Origin: Nitratifractor salsuginis DSM 16511
GTDB taxonomy: Bacteria > Campylobacterota > Campylobacteria > Campylobacterales > Sulfurovaceae
Direction: 5' to 3'
Length of the DNA stretch: 64,000 nucleotides
Assembly (NCBI RefSeq): GCF_000186245.1
Contig: NC_014935.1
Coordinates: forward strand, 434,001-498,000
Positions 7,881-15,974 of the stretch are shown in pieces. The notes below the pieces were generated by a model. It saw only the letters and a program-made list of their open reading frames with translations. It searched no databases and was not told where the DNA came from. How positions within the stretch are numbered: the stretch's first letter is position 1; each line of letters begins with the position of its first letter. Both the position numbers and the translations under genes were made by a program.

Positions 7881-9425
7881 GTGAGAAAAGAAGTACCGAT
7901 CGTCGTTTTGGATTTTGGTTCGCAATATACGCAGTTGATCGCCCGTAAGCTTCGGGAGAGCGGTGTCTATACTGAAGTGGTCCCCTACCGGGAAGACCTG
8001 GAGGCGATCAAAGCCCGCAAACCCAAGGGAATCATTCTCTCCGGGGGGCCCGCGTCGGTCTATGCCGAAGATGCCTACCATCCCGATGAGGGGATTTGGG
8101 ATCTGGGGCTGCCGATTTTGGGGATCTGCTACGGGATGCAGCTCATCGCCCAACACTTCGGCGGAGAAGTGGTCCCGGCGGACCACCACGAATACGGCAA
8201 GGCGCGGCTGCATATCACCAAGCCCGATTCCCCGATCTTCAAAGATGTGCCCGACAACAGCATCGTCTGGATGAGCCACGGCGACCGGGTGGAGAAGCTC
8301 CCCGAGGGCTTCGAGACCATCGCCGTCAGTGACAATTCCCCCCATGCGGCGATCGCCGACGAGAACCGTCAAATCTACGCCTTTCAGTTTCACCCCGAAG
8401 TACACCACTCCGTCGAAGGGGTGAAGATGCTCAAAAACTTCGCCAAATATATCTGCGGAGCTGAAAGCACCTGGAATATGGGCTCCTTCGCCAAAGAGAA
8501 GATCGAAGAGATCCGCAAGCAGGTGGGGGATAAAAAGGTACTCTGCGGCGTCAGCGGCGGGGTGGACAGCTCCGTCGTCGCCGCACTGCTCCACGAAGCG
8601 ATCGGCGATCAGCTCATTGCGGTCTTCGTCGATACCGGCTTGCTGCGCAAGAATGAGGCGCAGCAGGTCCAGGATATGTTCAAGCAGTTGGGGATCGACC
8701 TGATTACCGTAGACGCTTCCGAGAAATTCCTCTCCCGCCTCAAAGGAGTGACCGATCCCGAGCGCAAGCGTAAGATTATCGGTGAAACTTTTATCGAAGT
8801 CTTCGACGAAGAGGCGAAAAAGCACGCCGACGAAGTGAGCTTCCTGGCCCAGGGGACCCTCTACACGGACGTCATCGAATCGGTCAGCGTCAAAGGCCCC
8901 TCCAAAACCATCAAATCCCACCACAACGTCGGCGGTCTGCCCGAGTGGATGACCTTCGAGCTGGTCGAACCCCTGCGGGAGATTTTCAAGGACGAAGTGC
9001 GCAAACTGGGCCTGGAGCTCGGCCTGCCCAAACATATGATCGGCCGCCATCCCTTCCCCGGGCCCGGTCTGGCGATCCGCGTGATGGGCGAAGTCAACGA
9101 AGAGGCACTGCGCCTGCTCCGTGACAGCGACGAGATCATGCAGGAGGAGCTCCGCGCCAGCGGTTATTACGATAAGGTTTGGCAAGCCTTTACCGTGCTG
9201 CTCAACGTCAGCAGTGTCGGCGTGATGGGGGACAACCGCACCTACGACAACACCGTTTGCGTGCGGATGGTGGAATCGGTCGACGGGATGACCGCCACTT
9301 TCGCCTATGTCCCCCACGACATTCTGGAGAACATCAGCCGCCGGATCATTAACGAGATCGACGGGATCAACCGGGTGGTGTATGATATCTCCTCCAAACC
9401 CCCCGCAACCATCGAATGGGAATAG
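7881..9425 (+). CDS. guaA: GMP synthase (glutamine-hydrolysing)
   Basis: Converts XMP to GMP using ATP and glutamine. The 514-residue protein has an N-terminal class I glutamine amidotransferase domain (nucleophile Cys83 in GICYGMQ; HPEVHHS for the catalytic His/Glu), then an ATP pyrophosphatase domain with the P-loop SGGVDSSV, and the C-terminal dimerisation domain ending PPATIEWE, as in the family. Start is GTG with AAAGGAT upstream; the nearby ATG is out of frame. Flanked upstream by GTAACTA heptads and downstream by the GAATGAG composite element, so it is probably a single-gene unit. Confidence 0.97.
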   Translation: MRKEVPIVVLDFGSQYTQLIARKLRESGVYTEVVPYREDLEAIKARKPKGIILSGGPASVYAEDAYHPDEGIWDLGLPILGICYGMQLIAQHFGGEVVPADHHEYGKARLHITKPDSPIFKDVPDNSIVWMSHGDRVEKLPEGFETIAVSDNSPHAAIADENRQIYAFQFHPEVHHSVEGVKMLKNFAKYICGAESTWNMGSFAKEKIEEIRKQVGDKKVLCGVSGGVDSSVVAALLHEAIGDQLIAVFVDTGLLRKNEAQQVQDMFKQLGIDLITVDASEKFLSRLKGVTDPERKRKIIGETFIEVFDEEAKKHADEVSFLAQGTLYTDVIESVSVKGPSKTIKSHHNVGGLPEWMTFELVEPLREIFKDEVRKLGLELGLPKHMIGRHPFPGPGLAIRVMGEVNEEALRLLRDSDEIMQEELRASGYYDKVWQAFTVLLNVSSVGVMGDNRTYDNTVCVRMVESVDGMTATFAYVPHDILENISRRIINEIDGINRVVYDISSKPPATIEWE

Positions 9426-9551
9426 CCTGCCTCTTTTGGGCATCTTCGAGCGGAAGCCTCCCTCTACGCTCAGTCACTTACTTCGTGTAAGCTCCTTCGC
9501 TCCGAGGGAGCCCTCCACTCAAATCTGCTCCAAAATAGTTTGGCTATTATT
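9426..9551 (+). other. Non-coding spacer after guaA
   Basis: No gene is seen between guaA and dgkA (9426-9739). This first part has several degenerate short repeats of the type CTTCGCTC/CTTCGTG and no clear promoter; the rest is taken up by the composite heptad element described separately. Confidence 0.5.
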
Positions 9552-9722
9552 GAATGAGGAATGAGGAGTGAGGAATGAAGAATTGAGGTTTGCGTTGCTT
9601 TGCAACGCTTTTTTTGAAATTGTCGCTAAAGGCGACACCGCTCCTTAATAATCAATACCCATATAATAAAACTAATACTCTTGCGACGTGAGGGCCGGAG
9701 GTCCGTGCTTGCGACTTGCGAC
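9552..9722 (+). repeat. Composite heptad element, copy A (complete)
   Basis: In order: five seven-base units GAATGAG, GAATGAG, GAGTGAG, GAATGAA, GAATTGA (phase 9552, 9559, 9566, 9573, 9580); a perfect hairpin GCGTTGC-TTT-GCAACGC followed by seven T (9592-9615); a second hairpin TGTCGC-TAAAG-GCGACA (9621-9637); an AT-rich spacer; and a 42-base block of six heptads starting and ending with CTTGCGA (9680-9721). The dgkA ribosome site follows directly. Copy B after dgkA has the same order, which shows this is one element and not chance. Confidence 0.85.
9592..9615 (+). terminator. Hairpin plus T-run inside element A
   Basis: Seven perfect base pairs with a three-base loop followed by TTTTTTT, the form of an intrinsic terminator; it would end transcription from guaA. 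The same hairpin recurs in the other copies of the element. Confidence 0.75.
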
Positions 9723-9739
9723 TCAAAAAAGGAAAGCCT

Positions 9740-10108
9740 ATGCATAATAAACCCAAATTCCACATCATCAAAAACATCGGCTATGCCCTGGCGGGGATGC
9801 GCTATACCGTCACTCAGGAGAAGTCCTTTCGCACCCAGCTGGCGGTCATTGCGCTCATTGCCGTCGGGCTCTTCTTCGCTCCCATCTCAACGCTCTCCAA
9901 ATGGATCCTCTTCGCTTCGACCTGGCTGGTGCTGATCGCTGAAGCTTTCAACAGCGCCATCGAGCGGGTGGTGGACCTGGTGACTCAGGAGCATCACCCT
10001 CTGGCGGGGCAGGCGAAAGATATCGGAGCGTTTGGGGTCTTTTTGGCCTTCTGTCTGACGGCGATGATCTGGGGGATCGTGCTATATGGGGAGCTGGTGA
10101 AGAGTTAG
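9740..10108 (+). CDS. dgkA: Diacylglycerol kinase (DgkA family)
   Basis: A 122-residue inner-membrane enzyme that phosphorylates diacylglycerol to phosphatidate for lipid recycling. After an amphipathic start (HIIKNIGYALAGMRYTVTQEKSFR) there are three membrane segments; the second carries the family signature AEAFNSAIERVVDLV with the catalytic glutamate, and HHPLAGQAKDIGAFGVF follows. ATG 9740 has AAAGGAAAG upstream. The last residues and the TAG stop fall inside the first heptad (GAGTTAG) of the next composite element, so the repeat has become the end of the gene. Single-gene unit between two copies of the element. Confidence 0.92.
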   Translation: MHNKPKFHIIKNIGYALAGMRYTVTQEKSFRTQLAVIALIAVGLFFAPISTLSKWILFASTWLVLIAEAFNSAIERVVDLVTQEHHPLAGQAKDIGAFGVFLAFCLTAMIWGIVLYGELVKS

Positions 10109-10252
10109 GAGTTAGGAGTGAGGAGTTTCGGTAAGCGTTGCCTTGCAACGCCTTTTATCTGAAATTGTTGCCAGAGGCGACACCGTTCTCCGATAACCAC
10201 ATAATTATTTCTTGCGACGTGAGGGCCATAGGCCCGTGCTTGCGACTTGCGA
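10102..10252 (+). repeat. Composite heptad element, copy B (complete)
   Basis: Heptads GAGTTAG, GAGTTAG, GAGTGAG, GAGTTTC start at 10102 and include the dgkA stop codon. Then hairpin GCGTTGC-CTT-GCAACGC with CTTTT (10135-10155), second hairpin TGTTGC-CAGAG-GCGACA (10166-10182; one G-U pair replaces the pair in copy A), AT-rich spacer, and the CTTGCGA block at 10211-10252. The metY promoter follows. Confidence 0.85.
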
Positions 10253-10273
10253 TCCCTGATAGAACAAAACTGC

Positions 10274-10279
10274 TATAAT
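10274..10279 (+). promoter_or_regulatory. -10 element of metY
   Basis: TATAAT 42 bases before the metY start. The end of the CTTGCGA block (TTGCGA at 10247-10252) lies 21 bases upstream, too far for a normal -35. Confidence 0.5.
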
Positions 10280-10315
10280 CTTTTCCAATGAATCCTCATA
10301 ATCAAAGGACCGACG

Positions 10316-11581
10316 ATGCGAGAGAACACCCTGGCGATTCATGCCGGATACGACGGTAACGAGTTCGGAACGATGGCGGTGCCGATCTATCAGACGACTG
10401 CCTATGAGTTCCGGGATGCCGAGCATGCGGCGAATCTTTTTGAACTCAAAGAGCTGGGCAATATCTATACCCGCCTGATGAATCCCACCACCGACGTTTT
10501 CGAAAAACGTTTCGCCGCACTCGAAGGGGGAGCGGCGGCGGTGGCGACCGCCAGCGGGATGAGTGCCATCTTCTATGCCATCGCCAATGTCGCCGAAGCG
10601 GGGGACAACATCATCGTCGCCAAGCAGGTCTACGGCGGGACGACGACTCTGACGGGACACACGATCCGCCGTTTCGGGATCGAGGCACGCTATTTTGACG
10701 TGTACGAACCCGAAGAGCTCGAAGCGATGATCGACGAGCGGACCAAACTGATCCATTTCGAGAGCATCACCAATCCCAGTGTGGATGTAGCGGATATCGC
10801 GGAGATCGTCCGGATCGCCGATCGCCACGGTGTGCTTACCTGTACCGACAATACGGTGGCCACGCCGGTGATCTGCAAACCCATCGAACACGGCGTGGAT
10901 GTGGTGGTACACAGCGCCAGCAAATACACCACCGGCCAGGGATTGGCGATCGGAGGGATCGTCGTCGAACGGGAAGGGCTGGTGGAGAAGCTCAAGGGCA
11001 ATCAACGCTACTACCATTTCAACGAGCCCGATCCCAGCTATCACGGACTGGTCTATACCGATCTGCCCCTGCCTCCTTTTACCCTTCGCACACGCCTGGC
11101 GCTTCTGCGCGACCTGGGGGCGGCACCCAGCCCTTTCAATTCCTGGCTCTATATCCAGGGCCTGGAGACCCTGCCTTTGAGAATGCGACAACATTCGGAT
11201 TCGGCTCTCGCTATCGCCGAATTTCTCGAAGCCCATCCCAAGGTCAAAAAGGTCAACTATCCCGGCCTCAAAAGCGACCCCAATTACCCATTGGTTCAAA
11301 AATATTTCAAAAAAGGAATGGCCAGCGGGCTGCTGAGCTTTGAAGTGGAGAGCCGGGAAGAGGCGCAGCGGATTGCCGACAGCACGAAGCTCTTCAAGCT
11401 CGTGGTCAATATCGGCGACAGCAAATCGCTCATCACCCATCCCGCCAGCACGACCCATCAGCAGCTGAGCAAAGAAGAGCTTGAAGCCGCCGGAGTCCCC
11501 GAAGGGTTGATCCGTCTCAGTGTCGGTCTGGAAGATACGGAGGATCTGATCGAGGATCTGCGGCAGGCGCTTCAGAACTAG
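10316..11581 (+). CDS. metY: O-acetylhomoserine sulfhydrylase
   Basis: A PLP enzyme of the Cys/Met metabolism family that makes homocysteine from O-acetylhomoserine and sulfide. The 421-residue length is that of MetY rather than of the shorter cystathionine enzymes. Visible are VPIYQTTAYEFRDAEHAANLF, the PLP phosphate region (ATASGMSAIF), YGGTT, and the Schiff-base lysine in HSASKYTTGQG. Downstream metX makes its substrate and metH at 58099 uses its product, so the whole direct-sulfhydrylation route to methionine is in this window. The TAG stop lies in the heptad GAACTAG at the start of the next repeat element. Confidence 0.94.
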   Translation: MRENTLAIHAGYDGNEFGTMAVPIYQTTAYEFRDAEHAANLFELKELGNIYTRLMNPTTDVFEKRFAALEGGAAAVATASGMSAIFYAIANVAEAGDNIIVAKQVYGGTTTLTGHTIRRFGIEARYFDVYEPEELEAMIDERTKLIHFESITNPSVDVADIAEIVRIADRHGVLTCTDNTVATPVICKPIEHGVDVVVHSASKYTTGQGLAIGGIVVEREGLVEKLKGNQRYYHFNEPDPSYHGLVYTDLPLPPFTLRTRLALLRDLGAAPSPFNSWLYIQGLETLPLRMRQHSDSALAIAEFLEAHPKVKKVNYPGLKSDPNYPLVQKYFKKGMASGLLSFEVESREEAQRIADSTKLFKLVVNIGDSKSLITHPASTTHQQLSKEELEAAGVPEGLIRLSVGLEDTEDLIEDLRQALQN

Positions 11582-11660
11582 GAACGAGGAATGAGGAATG
11601 AGGAATTATGGTTGGCGTTGCGTGGCAACGCTTTTTTTGAATTGTCGCCTAAAAGCGACA
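11575..11660 (+). repeat. Composite heptad element, copy C (lacks the CTTGCGA block)
   Basis: Heptads GAACTAG (holding the metY stop), GAACGAG, GAATGAG, GAATGAG, GAATTAT; hairpin GCGTTGC-GTG-GCAACGC with seven T (11615-11638); second hairpin TGTCGC-CTAAAA-GCGACA (11643-11660). The AT-rich spacer CAATAACCAATA follows but the 42-base CTTGCGA block is absent. The T-run hairpin would end metY transcription. Confidence 0.85.
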
Positions 11661-11747
11661 TCACTCCCAATAACCAATAGACAAATACACCAATACACAA
11701 TAATCTTTTTACGATAAAATAGCGCCAAACTATCCGACAGGCTGCCG

Positions 11748-12854
11748 ATGAAGATCGAGACCCATACTACCCATTTCACTTCACCGCTTTATCTGGAGAG
11801 CGGGCGAATCCTGGAACCTTATGAAATTCGCTACGAAACTTATGGGGAACTCAACGAAGCCAAAGACAATGTGATCCTTGTCTGCCACGCCCTCAGCGGC
11901 TCCCATCACGCGGCGGGGCTTTATGAGGGGGAGCGCAAACCGGGCTGGTGGGATGCGCTGATCGGCCCCGGCAAGGGGATCGATACCGACCGCTACTTCG
12001 TCGTCTGCACCAATGTCATCGGTTCCTGTTTCGGTTCTACGGGCCCGATGAGTCCCCAATACCCTTCCGAGGAACCCTACCGCCTCAAATTTCCGGTTGT
12101 GACGATCAAAGATATGATCCGAGCCCAGCGCCAGCTTCTGAGCCATCTGGGGATCCACCATGTCAAAGCGATCGTCGGAGGCTCGATGGGTGGGATGCAG
12201 GCGTTGCAATTCGCTGTGGATTATCCCGGCTTTGCCGACCATATCATTCCGTTGGCTACGACCTACGCCACTCGCCCCTGGGTCATCGCCTTCAACAAGG
12301 TCGCGGTAGAGGCGATCCGCAGAGATCCCCGCTTCGACAACGGCAACTACGCCCCCGACGCTTTCAAAGAACACGGCTGCGACGGGCTGGCCGTGGGACG
12401 CATCGCCGGGCACATCTCCTATCTCAGTCCCCAGTCGATGGATCGGAAATTCGGGCGCAACTATGTCGCTACCGACGGCCTCTTCGAACTTTTCGGCCGT
12501 TATGAAGTGGAGCGCTATATGGAGTACAACACCGCCAACTTCTCCCGGATCTTCGATCCGCTCAGCTATCTCTACATCGTCAAGGCGATCAACACCTTCA
12601 ACCTCTCCCGGGGTTACGATTCCCTCCACGATGCTGTGAGCCGGATCCGTGCCCAGGTGCACCTGATCAGCTTCGCGGGGGATTACCTCTTCTTTCCGGA
12701 GGAGATGGAACACCTCGCTAAAATGTTGCGACGTAACGGCCAGGCCCACAGTTATCACGAGATCGAGAGTGATTACGGGCACGACGCCTTTTTGGTGGAA
12801 GTGGATAAGTTCGATTTCATTATCCGGGAAATTCTGGAAGAGGAGTGTGGATGA
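11748..12854 (+). CDS. metX: Homoserine O-acetyltransferase
   Basis: An alpha/beta hydrolase that transfers acetyl from acetyl-CoA to homoserine. The 368-residue protein has the family N-terminus (LESGRILEPYEIRYETYGELN), the HALSGSHHAAG oxyanion region, the nucleophile elbow GGSMGGMQ, and the C-terminal Asp and His (FAGDYLFFP; DYGHDAFLVE). It supplies MetY just upstream. First gene of a tight set: its stop overlaps the xseB ATG as ATGA. A TTACGATAAAAT sequence about 40 bases upstream may hold the promoter. Confidence 0.95.
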   Translation: MKIETHTTHFTSPLYLESGRILEPYEIRYETYGELNEAKDNVILVCHALSGSHHAAGLYEGERKPGWWDALIGPGKGIDTDRYFVVCTNVIGSCFGSTGPMSPQYPSEEPYRLKFPVVTIKDMIRAQRQLLSHLGIHHVKAIVGGSMGGMQALQFAVDYPGFADHIIPLATTYATRPWVIAFNKVAVEAIRRDPRFDNGNYAPDAFKEHGCDGLAVGRIAGHISYLSPQSMDRKFGRNYVATDGLFELFGRYEVERYMEYNTANFSRIFDPLSYLYIVKAINTFNLSRGYDSLHDAVSRIRAQVHLISFAGDYLFFPEEMEHLAKMLRRNGQAHSYHEIESDYGHDAFLVEVDKFDFIIREILEEECG

Positions 12855-13060
12855 AAGAGCTCGGCTTCGAAGAGCAGTTGGAACGCAGCCGGGAGATCCT
12901 GGAGCGATTGATGGATCCGGAGATCACCCTGGAAGAGAGTGTCAAACTCTACGAAGAGGGGATGGAGACGATCCACCGCGCCAGAAAGATGATCGAAGAG
13001 GCGAAACTCAAGGTGGAGCAGATCGAAGCGCAGCATAGCGACGGGGAGCCGGAAGAATGA
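12851..13060 (+). CDS. xseB: Exodeoxyribonuclease VII small subunit
   Basis: A 69-residue helical protein with the XseB pattern: FEEQLERSREILERLMDPEITLEESVKLYEEGMETI, two helices that bind the XseA large subunit. Exonuclease VII degrades single-stranded DNA. The start is ATG 12851, which overlaps the metX stop (ATGA); a GTG six bases earlier is in frame but less likely. Its own stop overlaps the next start as ATGA. xseA is not in the window, so the pairing is split in this genome. Confidence 0.85.
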   Translation: MKELGFEEQLERSREILERLMDPEITLEESVKLYEEGMETIHRARKMIEEAKLKVEQIEAQHSDGEPEE

Positions 13061-13863
13061 AAGAGCTCACCGTCGCTGCGTTGCAACTCCCGACTCTGGG
13101 GATGAACGCGACCCGTCTGGAATTTTATCTCAGCAACGCCACGGAGCGGGGAGCCCGGATCATCCTGCTCGGAGAGTATGTGCTCAACCACTTTTTTCTC
13201 GAACTCCAATCGATGCCCCGGAATATGATCAAGGAGCAGAGCCGGACCCATCTCAAGCTGCTCAAACGCCTGGCGAAGGAGTATGATGTGACCTTCGTCG
13301 CTCCCCTGGTCCGGGTCAAGAAGAAGGAGTATTTCAAAACCGTCGTTCTGGTCGGCCCGGAGAAGACCCGCTACTACACCCAGCAGATCCTCCTCCCTTA
13401 TCCCCACTGGAACGAAGAGGCCTTTTTCTCCAATCCCGTCGCGCCTCTGAAGGATCCTTTCATCTTCAAGGTCGACGGCTTCAAAGTCGCGGTGATGGCG
13501 GGATACGAACTCCATTTTGATCCCCTCTGGGAGGCGCTGGACCGTCACAAGGTCGATCTGGTGCTCCTGCCGACCGCTTCGACCTTCGGCTCGCATAACC
13601 GCTGGAGGGAGCTGATCAAATCGAGGGCCTTTTTGCACGGGGTCTATATCCTGCGGGCCAACCGTCTGGGGGAGTATGACGACGGAGAGAACAAGTGGCG
13701 TTTCTACGGAGACAGTATGCTGGTCAATCCCGACGGTGAAGTGGAGATGATGCTGGAGGACAAAGAGTCGATGCTGGTGGAGTCTGTGGAGAAGAAAGCT
13801 GTCAAAGAGCATCGCAAAGGGTGGCGTTTTCAGGAGGCTCTGCGGCGCCGGGGAGCTTTATGA
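13057..13863 (+). CDS. Nitrilase-superfamily protein, probably without amidase activity
   Basis: A 268-residue protein with the carbon-nitrogen hydrolase fold: LTVAALQLPTLG at the start, the glutamate region LLGEYVLN (Glu40), a middle Y-x-K-like segment, VAVMAGYELHFDPLW, LVLLPTAS, SRAFLHGVYILRANRLG, and FYGDSMLVNPDGEV. The usual catalytic triad is Glu-Lys-Cys. Glu40 is kept, but the lysine position reads Gln109 (YTQQILLP) and the cysteine position Gly149 (MAGYE where the family has ICYE). Activity of the normal kind is therefore unlikely; a binding or scaffold role is possible. It overlaps xseB and thiF by four bases each, so it is co-translated with them. Confidence 0.8.
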   Translation: MKELTVAALQLPTLGMNATRLEFYLSNATERGARIILLGEYVLNHFFLELQSMPRNMIKEQSRTHLKLLKRLAKEYDVTFVAPLVRVKKKEYFKTVVLVGPEKTRYYTQQILLPYPHWNEEAFFSNPVAPLKDPFIFKVDGFKVAVMAGYELHFDPLWEALDRHKVDLVLLPTASTFGSHNRWRELIKSRAFLHGVYILRANRLGEYDDGENKWRFYGDSMLVNPDGEVEMMLEDKESMLVESVEKKAVKEHRKGWRFQEALRRRGAL

Positions 13864-14546
13864 GGTCGGAGGAGTATTTCCATCGGCAGATTCAGCTCTG
13901 GGGGGAGGAAGCCCAGGAGCGGCTCGCTGCCAAGCGGATCGTCATCATCGGATGCGGAGGGCTCGGCTCGACGCTCGCTCTGGCTCTGGGGTGCAGCGGC
14001 ATCGGAGAGATTCACCTGGTGGATTTCGATGAGGTCTCTTTGCACAATATCCACCGGCAGATCGTTTTCACTCTGGAGGATCAGGGAGGAAACAAAGCGG
14101 AGGTGAGCGCCGAGCTGCTCCGAAAGAAAAATCCCTTCGTGAAGGTCCAGGCCCACCCCTGCGACTTCGATTCCTTCGCAAAGAGCAATACTCTTGCCTT
14201 CGATCTGATCCTCGACGCGACAGACAACCTCCCCGTCCGCTCCAAAATCGATGCCTGGGCCAAAAGCTGCCGCATCCCCTGGGTCTATGCCAGTGTGGAA
14301 GCCTTCAACGGGCAAGTCTGCTTTTTTGACCGGGCCGATTTCGGGGTCTTCGCCGTCAGTGACCATACCCCCGCAGGCATCGCCGCCCCGATCGTGATGC
14401 AGGTCGGCTCCTTCCAGGCCAATCTGGCACTGCGCTATCTCGCGGGACTTCCCATTCGCAAAGATCAGCTCCACTATCTCTATTATGACGAAGAGGGGGA
14501 GTTGGTGCTCAAAAAGTTCAAACTACCGGTTGTGAGTGAAGAGTGA
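13860..14546 (+). CDS. ThiF/MoeB/HesA-family adenylyltransferase
   Basis: A 228-residue E1-like enzyme. Such proteins adenylate the C-terminus of ubiquitin-like sulfur carriers (ThiS, MoaD). It has the nucleotide-binding GCGGLGS at 31-37, DFDEVSLHNIHRQ for ATP contacts, and LDATDNLPVR. It lacks CxxC pairs for zinc and has no cysteine in the region where ThiF/MoeB carry the late catalytic cysteine, so the precise partner is unclear; I do not assign thiF or moeB. Start ATG 13860 overlaps the nitrilase-like stop. The last four residues and the TGA stop lie in heptads of the next repeat element. Confidence 0.82.
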   Translation: MRSEEYFHRQIQLWGEEAQERLAAKRIVIIGCGGLGSTLALALGCSGIGEIHLVDFDEVSLHNIHRQIVFTLEDQGGNKAEVSAELLRKKNPFVKVQAHPCDFDSFAKSNTLAFDLILDATDNLPVRSKIDAWAKSCRIPWVYASVEAFNGQVCFFDRADFGVFAVSDHTPAGIAAPIVMQVGSFQANLALRYLAGLPIRKDQLHYLYYDEEGELVLKKFKLPVVSEE

Positions 14547-14612
14547 GGAATTAGAAATTAGAAATGAGTAATGAGAAATTGCGGTTGGCATTGTTTTGCA
14601 ATGCCTTTTTTT
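14534..14612 (+). repeat. Composite heptad element, copy D (5' part only)
   Basis: Seven units from 14534: GAGTGAA, GAGTGAG (with the thiF-like stop), GAATTAG, AAATTAG, AAATGAG, TAATGAG, AAATTGC; then hairpin GGCATTG-TTTTG-CAATGCC with seven T (14587-14612). Compared with copies A-C, the G-C pair at position 3 of the stem is replaced by A-U on both arms, a compensatory change. Confidence 0.8.
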
Positions 14613-14659
14613 AATTGAAGAACACTATTTTTCTTGACAAAGGCATTGAACCGTGTCAA

Positions 14660-14736
14660 ACTACCCACTACCCACTACCCACTACCCACTACCCACTACC
14701 CACTACCCACTACCCACTACCCACTACCCACTACCC
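14660..14736. repeat. Eleven perfect tandem copies of ACTACCC
   Basis: Eleven unbroken seven-base units, 77 bases in all, followed by a partial unit. The array ends 16 bases before the -10 element of the next lipoprotein gene, so the -35 region lies in or beside the repeat. Perfect short tandem repeats tend to change copy number by slippage; seven is not a multiple of three, but here the array is outside coding sequence. Confidence 0.95.
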
Positions 14737-14752
14737 ACTCTTTTCTTCGTGT

Positions 14753-14758
14753 TATAAT
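14753..14758 (+). promoter_or_regulatory. -10 element of the lipoprotein/ridA unit
   Basis: TATAAT about 30 bases before the lipoprotein start. The -35 position falls at the 3' edge of the ACTACCC array. Confidence 0.55.
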
Positions 14759-14786
14759 GACGCACTAAATTTTTGAAGGAATCTCT

Positions 14787-15143
14787 ATGAAATTCAAAAA
14801 AGAGATCGGCATTGCAGCTGCACTTGCCCTGATGGCGGGATTGGCAGGCTGTACCCAGGAGGCTCAGAACTCCATCAGCCGTTCCATCCAGAACTGGACC
14901 GGAACCGACGGGGTTTTGGATGTCTATGCCGGGGAGAAACTGGTCAAACGCTTTATCAAGATCGACAAGCTCTCCACCGCCTACGGCACCAATGACGGTA
15001 AGCCGCGCCCCTACCGCTACGGATACGGCTACGACGACAAGAACTTCAATTACAAGGTCGACAAAGGGGAGAAGAAGGTCTATTTCGAATTTTCCGACTA
15101 CTCGACCAACTATATCTTCTACGAAAACGACGAAGCACGCTAA
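14787..15143 (+). CDS. Hypothetical lipoprotein
   Basis: A 118-residue protein with a lipoprotein signal ([22 protein letters not shown]; lipid-bearing Cys22). The mature part is small and rich in Tyr, Lys, Asp and Gly ([20 protein letters not shown]), probably beta-rich, with no recognised domain. GAAGGA precedes the ATG. It is 11 bases ahead of ridA and probably shares its transcript. Expression may depend on the ACTACCC array in its promoter region. Confidence 0.75.
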   Translation: MKFKKEIGIAAALALMAGLAGCTQEAQNSISRSIQNWTGTDGVLDVYAGEKLVKRFIKIDKLSTAYGTNDGKPRPYRYGYGYDDKNFNYKVDKGEKKVYFEFSDYSTNYIFYENDEAR

Positions 15144-15154
15144 AAGGAGTAACT

Positions 15155-15538
15155 ATGGAAATCATCGCGACCGACAAGGCACCCCAGGCGATCGGCCCCT
15201 ATTCACAGGCGATCCTGGTCGACGGCATCCTCTATACCTCCGGGCAGATCGCCCTGACACCGGAAGGTGAATTGATCGAAGGGGGTGTGGCGGAGCAGAC
15301 CCGTCAGGTTCTGAGCAATCTCAGCGCAGTGCTGGAAGCGGCCGGCGGGAGTCTGGAGGATGTGATCAAGACCACCATCTTCCTGGCCGATATGGGAGAT
15401 TTTGCCACGGTCAACGAAGTCTATGCGGAGTTTTTCGGTGAGCACAAACCGGCCCGAAGTACCGTCGCCGTCAAGACTCTCCCCAAAGAGGTCCTGGTGG
15501 AGATCGACTGTATCGCGAAGCCGGGAGAGTCACTTTAA
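15155..15538 (+). CDS. ridA: RidA family reactive imine/enamine deaminase
   Basis: A 127-residue trimeric protein that hydrolyses reactive 2-aminoacrylate-type intermediates released by PLP enzymes such as threonine deaminase (ilvA at 50511). Family signatures: [39 protein letters not shown] with the conserved arginine, and EIDCIA. AAAGGAG precedes the start. Full length. Confidence 0.93.
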   Translation: MEIIATDKAPQAIGPYSQAILVDGILYTSGQIALTPEGELIEGGVAEQTRQVLSNLSAVLEAAGGSLEDVIKTTIFLADMGDFATVNEVYAEFFGEHKPARSTVAVKTLPKEVLVEIDCIAKPGESL

Positions 15539-15591
15539 GGGCTCCTCACTCTTTTTCGGAAAAATTCAAAATCTCTTAAACTTTCTTTGGG

Positions 15592-15597
15592 TATAAT
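15592..15597 (+). promoter_or_regulatory. -10 element of rplU-rpmA
   Basis: TATAAT about 63 bases before the rplU start, leaving a leader of some 55 bases. No clear -35 hexamer. Confidence 0.5.
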
Positions 15598-15659
15598 CCC
15601 GAACTTAAATTGCCGCACCCCGGCGATCGACGAGTGATTAATCAAATAAAGGGTTAGCA

Positions 15660-15965
15660 ATGTACGCGATTATCAAAGCAAGCGGACAGCAGTTCAAGGT
15701 GCAGGAAGGCGACGTGATCTGCTTCGACAAGATGGGTCTGGAGCCCAAAGCCGAAGTGGAGTTCACCGAAGTCCTGGCATTGGATGACGGTGAGCTGAAG
15801 ATCGGCACCCCCTATGTCGAGGGCGCTGTCGTCAAAGGCGAAGTGATCAACGAGGGCCGTGACCGCAAAGTGGTCATCTTCAAGAAGCGTCGGAGAAAAG
15901 ACTCCAAGCTCAAGCGCGGATTCCGCCGGGATTTCACCCGCGTCCGCATCACCAAAATTGCATAA
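15660..15965 (+). CDS. rplU: Ribosomal protein bL21
   Basis: A 101-residue large-subunit protein that binds 23S rRNA. Family features: [20 protein letters not shown] at the start and the basic [23 protein letters not shown] end. AAAGGG lies upstream of the ATG. It is followed by rpmA nine bases later and then obgE, the standard bacterial rplU-rpmA-obg order. Confidence 0.98.
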   Translation: MYAIIKASGQQFKVQEGDVICFDKMGLEPKAEVEFTEVLALDDGELKIGTPYVEGAVVKGEVINEGRDRKVVIFKKRRRKDSKLKRGFRRDFTRVRITKIA

Positions 15966-15974
15966 GGAGCGTTT

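Noticed and set aside
10253-10315. SAM riboswitch before metY
   Set aside because: Too short, and the region is occupied by the repeat element and a -10; no SAM-I type helices.
14660-14736. ACTACCC array as a CRISPR array
   Set aside because: Units are seven bases with no spacers; no cas genes are nearby. It is a simple tandem repeat.
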